In this document: positions 1 through 5,162 of the stretch, piece after piece
Numbering within the stretch: the first letter of the stretch is position 1
Layout of the letters: each line of letters opens with the position of its first letter
DNA from: Spirochaetes bacterium RIFOXYC1_FULL_54_7
Lineage (GTDB): Bacteria; Spirochaetota; Spirochaetia; Treponematales; UBA12059
Direction: 5' to 3'
Assembly: GCA_001830645.1 (NCBI GenBank)
Contig: MIBM01000185.1
Location: forward strand, 1 to 8,386
Length of the DNA: 8,386 bases
Position numbers and translations under genes: made by a program
The notes under the pieces: generated by a model
What the model was told of the DNA's origin: nothing
Seen by the model: only the letters and a program-made list of their open reading frames with translations
The model's database searches: none

Positions 1-240
1 TGAATGGGTAACCACTCCCTTGGCAGCTTCTTCGTCGCATAGCGAGAATACCGCGTTGCAGGCACCCCTGGCCTTGAAGGCTCCCACCTTCTGCAGGTTT
101 TCGCACTTGAGGAGTACATGGACACCGGTCATCCCGTCCAGGGTGTGGCTGGTCAGAAGGGGCGTTCTATGGGTATATGGTGCGATACGTGTCGCGGCAG
201 CCTGGATGTCTTCTGGCTTTGGGGTTCCTTCAGGTAGCAT
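1..240 (-). CDS. Serine racemase / threonine dehydratase-like PLP enzyme, N-terminal part
   Basis: The first 80 residues of a fold-type II pyridoxal-phosphate enzyme; the rest lies beyond the window edge. The start is ATG at 240, preceded by a strong AAGGAGG ribosome site. The visible part has the family's N-terminal helix, a 'HRTPLL' segment (residues 24-29), 'KCENLQKVGAFKARGA' at 45-60 with the Schiff-base lysine K56, and 'GVVTHS' at 75-80. In the family this last stretch continues into the phosphate-binding SSGNHG loop. Relatives racemise or deaminate L-serine, or deaminate L-threonine or threo-3-hydroxyaspartate, in the cytoplasm with PLP. The 'THS(SGNHG)' wording is closer to serine racemase/hydroxyaspartate ammonia-lyase than to biosynthetic IlvA, but the substrate cannot be settled from 80 residues. 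The gene diverges from the acidic-insert protein. Confidence 0.9.
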   Translation of the reverse strand, partial: MLPEGTPKPEDIQAAATRIAPYTHRTPLLTSHTLDGMTGVHVLLKCENLQKVGAFKARGACNAVFSLCDEEAAKGVVTHS

Positions 241-429
241 GGTTCCTCCTTGGAATTTGGGTTCAATCCGGGACGGCATCCACTGCCTTCAATCCCCTGT
301 TCTTCCAGTGTAAGCCTTGAGAGGGTCTTGAGGGAATACCGATTCTGCCTGTTTCAGGTAGCAGTGCAGGGTGGTTTTATCCGATACTGTAAGCAAGGAT
401 TTTGTAAAAGTGCCATGGAGGTTAGTCCA
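241..429. other. Divergent intergenic region
   Basis: About 190 bases separate the two divergent starts, so promoters for both genes should lie here. I see the minus-strand ribosome site at 241-250, but no convincing -35/-10 pair on either strand. The plus-strand reading frame of the next gene stays open back to a TTG at 250. The extra residues resemble no known protein and lack a ribosome site, so I treat them as non-coding. Confidence 0.5.
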
Positions 430-1491
430 GTGTTGAAGGCCAGAGCTACCAGGAACCAGGGGGGAGTTGCCATAAGCGGTACCGGTGAAGACCTGGAAGA
501 ACTGTACCGTGCCCTGAATACCCTCATGGAGAAGCGTGATGGCCTGGAGGATGGCGAGGTCCCGCAGTCTGGTACCAATCTCAGGATTTCCAGCCTTTGT
601 TATGACCTGCGCCACGCACTCCCTGTTCCTACCAGGGCCCTGCCTGAAGGGTTGGATGATCCTGGGGCCATGAAAGGCCCTGTCGGAGATGCAGGCAGGA
701 TATTGTCTTTTGAAACCGGCAAGGAACTGCCATTTGACTTGAGCCTGGATGAGCCTGGCGCTGAGGCTGACAGGGTCGAGGAGCCGGAAGAGCTTGAAGA
801 GCTGGATGAGTTCGATGGAATCGATAGTCTTGATGAGGACTTTATCGATGCGGGTGAACTGGATGAAGATTATGATGAGGCAGAAGAGGCAGAAGAACTG
901 GAAGAACTGGAAGAACTGGAAGAACTGGATAGTGAAGATGGTGTGGGCGGTGTAGATCTGGCCGCTACGATTGGAGCCGGGGTTCACTACGAGGCAGGTA
1001 AACAGACCGGTCTGCCACTCCAATCCGAATGTGAGTTCCGCATACTATGGCCAGAGCTGATCTTCGTATGCCTGATCCTGAGGGATTATCTTGGTAGCCG
1101 TTACGACCTGGAGTACAGCAAGAAAATGAGGGGGCTTGACTGGACCACTGAGTGGGTTGCGGTCCGTAGGTTCCAGATCGTCATCCTTGACTGCCTGTGT
1201 CTGTATGCCAGCCCGGCACAGGCAAGATCCATCCGGAAAGTATTCATGGACTCGTATTCTTCCATGTATGACTACTGTACCCAGTATGCGGACAAGCTGA
1301 CCAATTCATTTGCCGGGAAAAATGCGGAGCAACGGCTGAAGCTTCTGCCCCAGCTGCCGAGGAAGATGATCAGCCGGGGCAGTGATTACCGCTTGATGGA
1401 AGCCGAGATACAGTCAACAGCCAGGGAATATGGGTGCCCACCCTGGGAACTTGGTCTGGTTGAGGAAGTACCACCGAATTTCGAGTGGTAA
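430..1491 (+). CDS. Hypothetical protein, probable DUF6904 type, with large acidic insert
   Basis: A 353-residue protein of unknown function. I chose the GTG at 430 because GGAGG at 417-421 sits 8 bases before it, and because the resulting MLKARATRNQGG start resembles relatives as I remember them. ATG 415 and TTG 250 are alternatives with poorer ribosome sites. The outer parts look like the uncharacterised DUF6904 family: 'GVAISGTGEDLEELYRAL' and 'CYDLRHAL' (to about residue 64) at the N-terminal side, then 'CEFRILWPELIFV' from residue 201 to the C-terminal 'AREYGCPPWEL...FEW'. From memory such proteins are a little over 200 residues. The difference is a segment at about 65-200 whose core (117-170) has roughly 33 Asp/Glu in 54 residues, including four EEL repeats. 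No signal peptide or membrane span is seen. The family name is from memory and unverified. Confidence 0.7.
   Translation: MLKARATRNQGGVAISGTGEDLEELYRALNTLMEKRDGLEDGEVPQSGTNLRISSLCYDLRHALPVPTRALPEGLDDPGAMKGPVGDAGRILSFETGKELPFDLSLDEPGAEADRVEEPEELEELDEFDGIDSLDEDFIDAGELDEDYDEAEEAEELEELEELEELDSEDGVGGVDLAATIGAGVHYEAGKQTGLPLQSECEFRILWPELIFVCLILRDYLGSRYDLEYSKKMRGLDWTTEWVAVRRFQIVILDCLCLYASPAQARSIRKVFMDSYSSMYDYCTQYADKLTNSFAGKNAEQRLKLLPQLPRKMISRGSDYRLMEAEIQSTAREYGCPPWELGLVEEVPPNFEW
892..927 (+). repeat. Four perfect tandem copies of gaagaactg
   Basis: The 9-bp unit gaagaactg occurs four times without a mismatch, in frame, giving Glu-Glu-Leu four times. Related degenerate units (gaagagctt, gaagagctg) occur about 100 bases upstream. 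The 9-bp period preserves the reading frame, so copy-number change by slippage would only alter the length of the acidic segment. Confidence 0.95.
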
Positions 1492-1546
1492 CGTCAGGCC
1501 CGGGTAGCGGTAAGCCAGGTGCTGAAAACCGTCGGCATTCCGAGTG

Positions 1547-1750
1547 TCAGGGCCTCCGGTACCGCCGGCCTTCGTCATCCCGTTCGATGAAGCGGTAGTC
1601 CACCAGATAGCGTCTGAGCATGGCGTGGTCCTCATGAACCGCCCCGAGCAGGTTGCGTACCTGGGTATCCGAATAATCGCGGCCCCTCTCGAAGAGTTCC
1701 GCAAGGCGGCGCAGGATGACCAGTTTCTGTTTTCCCCTGGGTGGAATGCG
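1547..1750 (-). pseudogene. DUF2087 domain remnant, N-terminus lost
   Basis: Read on the minus strand, this frame gives about 67 residues starting 'RIPPRGKQKLVILRRLAELF', followed by 'GRDYSDTQVRNLL', 'HEDHAMLRRYLVDYRFIERD' and a TGA stop at 1547-1549. These are the hallmarks of DUF2087, a small winged-helix-like domain found alone or attached to ArsR-type regulators. The usual N-terminal part is missing, no normal start codon precedes the domain, and a stop codon lies in frame just upstream at 1754-1756. The break coincides with the presumed end of the insertion-sequence remnant, so the gene was probably cut there. Product function is unknown and expression is unlikely. Confidence 0.75.
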
Positions 1751-1925
1751 TGACTAAGCTGGGCCCTTCAGTCAACACAGTATTTTCGGAAAATATTGTG
1801 GATAACCCTTTTTGTTGTTTCTATGCAACAGCACACAAATCAGTCTCCGCTATCTGGAATTTGCTCTCATACATTTGATCTGGTGTCTGATATTCATATG
1901 AAGTATGGAACCGCGCTCCATTGTT
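1751..1925 (-). mobile_element. IS3-family insertion sequence remnant (transposase C-terminus and end)
   Basis: The minus strand from 1925 to 1821 reads NNGARFHTSYEYQTPDQMY and about a dozen more residues to a TAG stop. This matches the end of IS3-family transposases (OrfB, a DDE integrase), whose typical ending is NNxRxHxSLxYxTPxxxY. About 70 bases without coding follow, as expected before an IS terminus. I place the terminus near 1751, where the plus strand reads TGACTAAGCTGGGCCC, beginning with the TG common at such ends; this boundary is inferred. All of the transposase upstream of the NN motif, including the catalytic residues, is gone. Homology stops at about 1925, where the Fur-like remnant begins. 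Confidence 0.7.
1776..1800. repeat. 25-bp inverted repeat with 12-bp arms
   Basis: The core tattttcGgaaaata (1781-1795) is a perfect palindrome around one central base. It extends on both sides to 12-bp arms with one mismatch (11 of 12 pairs). It lies in the non-coding end of the IS remnant, just downstream of the transposase stop. It could be a transcription-stopping hairpin, a transposase or repressor binding site, or an unrelated operator. It overlaps a perfect DnaA-box sequence at 1797-1805 on the minus strand. Confidence 0.7.
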
Positions 1926-2014
1926 GCCCTTGATGCAGAGCTTGAGCGCAGGCTGGAGGGTTTCAAGGCCGCAGCACGGGAGACAGGAGAACCTGCGCTA
2001 CGTTGTCAGCTTTT
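1926..2014 (+). pseudogene. Fur/PerR-family N-terminal remnant (second copy)
   Basis: The frame reads 'LDAELERRLEGFKAAARETG', closely matching residues 3-23 of the intact PerR in this window ('[21 protein letters not shown]'). By hand alignment the DNA agrees at about 42 of 54 positions. Similarity fades in the next dozen codons ('EPALRCQLL' against '[10 protein letters not shown]'), and the frame ends at TAA 2028-2030. There is no start codon, since the 5' side abuts the transposase fragment. The metal-binding and dimerisation parts are absent, so no functional repressor could be made. It is either an old duplication of perR or a fragment of a different Fur paralogue. Confidence 0.8.
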
Positions 2015-2026
2015 AGCCTCATCTAC

Positions 2027-2167
2027 CTAATTCCATAAGATATCGAGATCCGGGTACGCGCAGATCCGGGGATCTTTGGTTGCTATGACAAAGCTTTCCA
2101 CGAGGGCTTGCTCGACATGCAGACGATCGAAAGGATCCTTGTGCAGCGGCGGCAGTTGCTCCAGTTT
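2027..2167 (-). pseudogene. PIN-domain (VapC-type) toxin, C-terminal remnant
   Basis: About 46 residues survive before a TAG stop. They begin 'KLEQLPPLHKDPFDRLHVEQ' and end 'IATKDPRICAYPDLDILWN'. This is the characteristic C-terminal third of PIN-domain RNase toxins, in which PPLHxDPFDR carries conserved acidic metal-site residues. The N-terminal two thirds, with the first catalytic Asp and the central Glu, are missing. Immediately upstream the antitoxin remnant begins in another frame, so a deletion has joined the two genes. The surviving piece has no disruption of its own, but it cannot be an active nuclease. Confidence 0.85.
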
Positions 2168-2333
2168 CCTGGAGCTGACCCTCGTCCAGTTCTGTATCGA
2201 AATTTTCTGAAATCGTTCCTTTTCCGGCTGATAGTCCTGGAGTGCGTAATTTTGAACGCTCCTTGATGGGTTCAAGTGAAAGCAGGGCTGTACCGTTCCG
2301 TGATATTACCACCCGTTCCCCCGCCAGCGACCG
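2166..2333 (-). pseudogene. Phd/YefM-type antitoxin remnant
   Basis: The minus strand reads 'RSLAGERVVISRNGTALLSL', then 'EPIKERSKLRTPGLSAGKGT' and 'ISENFDTELDEGQLQE'. The first stretch is the conserved strand-turn of Phd/YefM antitoxins (GExVxIxRxG) and the last is their toxin-binding tail (PGLxxGKxxxxxDFDxPL). The first 25-30 residues of a normal antitoxin, including the DNA-binding start, are missing, as is a start codon. The natural order antitoxin then toxin is kept, so this was once a phd-vapC type II toxin-antitoxin pair. Both partners are truncated, which leaves no active toxin needing neutralisation. Confidence 0.8.
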
Positions 2334-2369
2334 GGGTGGCCCCCAAAGAAGTTATATAATCCGGGGGAT

Positions 2370-2416
2370 GCACGATTCGGGTTTTCCGCTTGTGAGCGCA
2401 CGATTGTGCGTTTTCC
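2370..2416 (+). promoter_or_regulatory. Direct repeat and small hairpin just upstream of the perR promoter
   Basis: GCACGATT, a short spacer and TTTTCC occur twice, at 2370-2387 and 2398-2416, about 28 bases apart. The second copy also forms a small hairpin, CGCAC-GATT-GTGCG (2397-2410), followed by four T. The repeats end two bases before the -35 box at 2418. They could be binding sites for a regulator of the perR-catalase operon, or the hairpin could be a weak terminator. They do not look like the AT-rich PerR box. Confidence 0.4.
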
Positions 2417-2417
2417 C

Positions 2418-2445
2418 TTGACAGGCTGTGTAGTTGCTGTATGCT
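2418..2445 (+). promoter_or_regulatory. Sigma-70-type promoter of perR-catalase
   Basis: A perfect -35 box TTGACA (2418-2423), a 16-base spacer and TATGCT (2440-2445, five of six to consensus) lie 36 bases before the perR start. Transcription would begin near 2452. I could not find a clear PerR box (TTATAATNATTATAA) overlapping it, so autoregulation is possible but not shown by the sequence. Confidence 0.75.
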
Positions 2446-2481
2446 CCTACATAAGAATCAGTCGCAGATAGGAATAGGCTT

Positions 2482-2967
2482 ATGAAAGTCGATGAGGCAG
2501 AGCTTGGGCGGCGGATGGAGGCCTTCAAGAAGGCAGCACGGGAGGCGGGGGTCAAGCTGACCCACCAGCGCCTGGAGATCTTCCGGGAGATAGCGGGCAG
2601 TCTTGAGCACCCGGATGCGGAGACGATCTTCAAGGCGGTGCAGCCCAGGATGCCTACGGTGTCCCTGGACACGGTGTACCGGACCCTCTGGATGCTCAAC
2701 GAGCTGGACCTTGTTTCGACCTTGGGGCCAAGGCGGGAGAGCATACGCTTCGATGCCAACCTCAGGCCGCACCACCACTATGTCTGCGTCCGCTGTGGGC
2801 TGACCCGTGACTTCGAGGCGCCGGTCTTTGACGAGCAGGCCATGGCCGGCGCAGTCAAGGGCTTCGGTTCCGTAGTCGCCAGCCAGGTGGAAGTCCGGGG
2901 TATCTGTGAAAATTGTTCCAAGGCTGTGGCCGCGGCCGACACATCGGTGCGGCATCAACCCAGATAG
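2482..2967 (+). CDS. perR: PerR-type peroxide-sensing repressor (Fur family)
   Basis: A 161-residue Fur-family metalloregulator. The winged helix occupies about residues 10-90, with 'LTHQRLEIF' at 26-34 and the recognition-helix region '[11 protein letters not shown]' at 59-69. Residues aligning with the iron/manganese site of Bacillus PerR are all present: H43, D91 (RFD), H97, H99 and D110. An Asp at the last position is typical of PerR, where Fur usually has Glu. Two CxxC pairs (C102/C105, C142/C145) form the structural zinc site. In PerR, Fe-catalysed oxidation of the histidines by hydrogen peroxide releases DNA and induces catalase and related genes. GGA lies 8 bases before the ATG. The catalase starts 23 bases after the TAG stop, so the two are very likely one operon. 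Confidence 0.92.
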   Translation: MKVDEAELGRRMEAFKKAAREAGVKLTHQRLEIFREIAGSLEHPDAETIFKAVQPRMPTVSLDTVYRTLWMLNELDLVSTLGPRRESIRFDANLRPHHHYVCVRCGLTRDFEAPVFDEQAMAGAVKGFGSVVASQVEVRGICENCSKAVAAADTSVRHQPR

Positions 2968-2990
2968 CCGGAAGGCAGAAGGAGAAAGAC

Positions 2991-4451
2991 ATGGCAGAGA
3001 AGAAAAAATTGACCACTGCCGCCGGGGCGCCGGTTGCCGACAACCAGAACATCATGACTGCCGGACCCCGGGGGCCCGCATTGCTCCAGGACGTGTGGTA
3101 CCTGGAGAAACTGGCCCACTTTGACCGTGAGGTCATCCCCGAGCGCCGCATGCACGCCAAGGGCTCCGGGGCCTTTGGAACCTTCACGGTAACCCACGAC
3201 ATCAGCAAATACACCAAGGCAAAGATATTCTCGGTGGTGGGCAAGAAGACCGAACTGTTCTCACGGTTCTCAACGGTGGCCGGTGAGCGTGGCGCCGCCG
3301 ATGCCGAGCGTGACATCCGCGGCTTTGCTGTGAAGTTCTATACCGAGGAAGGCAACTGGGACCTGGTTGGCAACAACACGCCGGTCTTCTTCCTCAAGGA
3401 TCCCATGAAGTTTCCTGACCTGAACCACGCGGTGAAGCGGGACCCCAGGACCAACATGCGCAGTGCCAGGAACAACTGGGATTTCTGGACAAGCCTGCCT
3501 GAGGCCCTCCACCAGGTGACCATCACCATGAGCGAGCGCGGCATTCCCTTCTCCTACCGCCACATGAACGGCTACGGCAGCCATACCTACAGCATGATCA
3601 ATGCCAAGGGTGAGCGTTTCTGGGTAAAGTACCACCTGTAGACCCAGCAAGGCATCAAAAACCTGACCGATGCCGAGGCCGAGGCCATCGTCGCCAAGGA
3701 CCGCGAAAGCCACCAGCGTGACCTCTTTGATGCCATCGAGCGCAAGGAGTATCCACGCTGGACCATGTACATCCAGGTGGTCCCCGAGAAGGACGCCGCC
3801 AAGTTCCCCTTCAATCCCTTTGATCTGACCAAGGTCTGGCCCCACAAGGACTATCCTATGCACGAGGTAGGGGTGATGGAACTGAACAGGAACCCGGAGA
3901 ACTACTTTGCCGACGTGGAGCAGGCAGCCTTCAATCCGGTCAACATAGTCCCCGGCCTGGGATTCTCGCCGGACAAGATGCTTCAGGGGCGGCTGTTCTC
4001 TTATGGTGATGCCCAGCGCTATCGCCTGGGTGTGAACCACGGCCACATTCCGGTGAATGCCCCACGCTGTCCCTTCCACAGCTACCACCGTGACGGCCAG
4101 ATGCGGACGGACGGCAATCAGGGCGCAACCCTTGGCTATGAGCCGAACAGTTACGGCGAGTGGCAGGAGCAACCAGGCTTTGCCGAGCCGCCCCTGGCCC
4201 TCGAAGGCGCTGCCGCCAACTGGAACCACCGGGATGACAACGACGACTACTACAGCCAGGCCGGCGACCTGTTCCGGATGATGAATGCAGGTCAGCGTGA
4301 AGCCCTGTTCGGCAACACCGCCAGGGGCATGGGCGATGCGCCCCGGGAGATCATGATCCGCCACATAGGCAACTGCCTGAAGGCCGATCCTGCTTACGGC
4401 GCAGGCGTGGCCAAGGCACTGAGCATTTCCCTGAGCGAAGTACCGAAGTGA
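2991..4451 (+). pseudogene. katA: Monofunctional haem catalase interrupted by one amber codon
   Basis: A complete 487-codon reading frame for a small-subunit haem catalase (2 H2O2 to 2 H2O + O2), broken only by TAG at 3639-3641, codon 217. The start is ATG 2991 after AAGGAGAA. Before the stop lie catalytic His55 ([13 protein letters not shown]), [10 protein letters not shown] at 92-101 and catalytic Asn128 (VGNNTP). After it, in the same frame, lie '[14 protein letters not shown]' and the haem-ligand motif '[14 protein letters not shown]' with Tyr338. Homologues read KYHFKTxQGI, so the amber replaces a conserved Lys, and one A-to-T change (AAG to TAG) would explain it. The 216-residue product would lack the haem ligand and could not work. 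No ribosome site or plausible restart follows. It could be a recent pseudogene, a read-through case or a sequence error. Transcription is expected from the perR promoter under PerR control. Confidence 0.93.
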
Positions 4452-4493
4452 TGATGGCCCCGGTCTGATTTCAGGCTGGGGGCAGGGGACAAA

Positions 4494-4519
4494 CCCGGAC
4501 TGTGCCCAGACCGGGCTTT
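4494..4519 (+). terminator. Probable terminator after the perR-catalase operon
   Basis: CCCGGACTG (4494-4502), a four-base loop and CAGACCGGG (4507-4515) form a 9-bp stem with one mismatch, followed by CTTTACT. The T run is short. A second GC-rich imperfect hairpin lies just before it, at about 4457-4483. Both sit in the 130-base gap between the catalase and the YbaN-like gene. Confidence 0.5.
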
Positions 4520-4581
4520 ACTCCGGCCAGGCTACAGGGTAGGCTGGATCCGCCAGTTTATAGTGCACAGGAGTGACTGTT

Positions 4582-5049
4582 TTGGAAGATACGACAAGCC
4601 TTGATGCGTCCAATGTAGGGGATACTGCCAGGCTGGACATAGCGGAGGCTCTGGATGATGCCGGTTCACGCATGAAACGTGTGCTGCTGGTTGTGGCCGG
4701 TACCCTGTTCGTGGGTCTTGGCCTGCTCGGTGTGGTGCTGCCGGTCCTGCCCACCACTCCCTTCCTGCTTCTGGCGGCTGCCTGTTACATACGCAGTTCC
4801 AGGCGGCTATACCACTGGCTGCTGACCAACCGCTTCTTTGGCGAATACCTTCGACGGTTCCGCGACGGTGAAGGCATTCCTCTGCCAACCAAGATCTGGG
4901 CCATCTGCCTTTTGTGGCTCAGTCTTGGTTCTTCGTCCCTGCTGGCCGTACCCGCCCGTCTGTGGTGGGTACGGCTGATCCTGCTTGTGGTTGGCCTGGG
5001 AGTAACCAATCACATAGCCAGGATTCCGACCCGCCGTACGCGTCCCTGA
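4582..5049 (+). CDS. YbaN/DUF454-family inner membrane protein
   Basis: A 155-residue small membrane protein of the DUF454 (YbaN) family, function unknown. The TTG at 4582 is preferred because AGGAG (4569-4573) lies 8 bases upstream. The GTG at 4573 overlaps that site, and ATG 4672 has none. After a soluble acidic N-tail of about 30 residues, the family core begins 'MKRVLLVVAGTLFVGLGLLG' and continues 'VVLPVLPTTPFLLLAAACY'. That Pro-rich VLPxLPTTPFLLLA motif is diagnostic. 'FLWL..' helices follow, as 'WAICLLWLSLGSSSLLAV' and 'WWVRLILLVVGLGVTNHI', giving about four membrane spans (one hairpin early, two late). A possible -10 box (TATAGT, 4559-4564) lies close upstream without a good -35. The family name is firm; any role would be guesswork. 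Confidence 0.9.
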   Translation: MEDTTSLDASNVGDTARLDIAEALDDAGSRMKRVLLVVAGTLFVGLGLLGVVLPVLPTTPFLLLAAACYIRSSRRLYHWLLTNRFFGEYLRRFRDGEGIPLPTKIWAICLLWLSLGSSSLLAVPARLWWVRLILLVVGLGVTNHIARIPTRRTRP

Positions 5050-5057
5050 TAAGGCGA

Positions 5058-5092
5058 CGCCACTACTGTGGCGATGCCACTACTGTGGCGAT
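5058..5092 (+). repeat. Tandem 17-bp repeat, each copy a hairpin
   Basis: gccactactgtggcgat occurs twice back to back (5059-5075 and 5076-5092) with no mismatch. Each copy folds as (C)GCCAC-TACT-GTGGC(G), a 5-6 bp stem with a four-base loop. The array begins 9 bases after the YbaN-like stop and ends just before the lnt -35 box. No T tract follows, so it is a poor rho-independent terminator. It may slow read-through, stabilise the mRNA end or bind a regulator. Confidence 0.9.
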
Positions 5093-5097
5093 AAATC

Positions 5098-5126
5098 ATG
5101 ACAAAAACCGATCTGTCCGGTAGAAT
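5098..5126 (+). promoter_or_regulatory. Sigma-70-type promoter of lnt
   Basis: ATGACA (5098-5103, five of six to consensus), a 17-base spacer and TAGAAT (5121-5126, five of six) lie 36 bases before the lnt ATG. Transcription would start near 5133. This suggests lnt is expressed independently of the upstream YbaN-like gene. Confidence 0.7.
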
Positions 5127-5162
5127 GGGCACCCTACACCCGGAGCACCGAAAGGTCGATAT

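Noticed and set aside
289..1023. Long minus-strand open frame (244 codons) opposite the acidic-insert gene
   Set aside because: It is the antisense shadow of the acidic repeat (runs of Gln-Phe-Phe). It has no ribosome site and resembles no protein family, whereas the plus strand has conserved motifs.
1797..1805. DnaA box as part of a replication origin
   Set aside because: Only one perfect box is present, with no cluster, no neighbouring dnaA/dnaN/gyr genes and no AT-rich unwinding element. It sits inside an IS remnant.
3639..3641. Pyrrolysine or genome-wide amber reassignment at the catalase TAG
   Set aside because: TAG is the natural stop of perR and of the flavodoxin-like gene in the same window, and no pyl genes are visible. 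Read-through at this one site cannot be excluded but has no positive support.
3270..4364. Minus-strand open frame of 364 codons across the catalase
   Set aside because: It lies wholly antisense to a well-recognised catalase and reflects high third-position GC. The translation is low-complexity Val/Gly/Leu without motifs.
3765..4451. Second half of the catalase as a separate gene starting at ATG 3765
   Set aside because: There is no ribosome site, the start falls inside a conserved strand (TMYIQV), and catalase halves do not function as separate proteins in known families.
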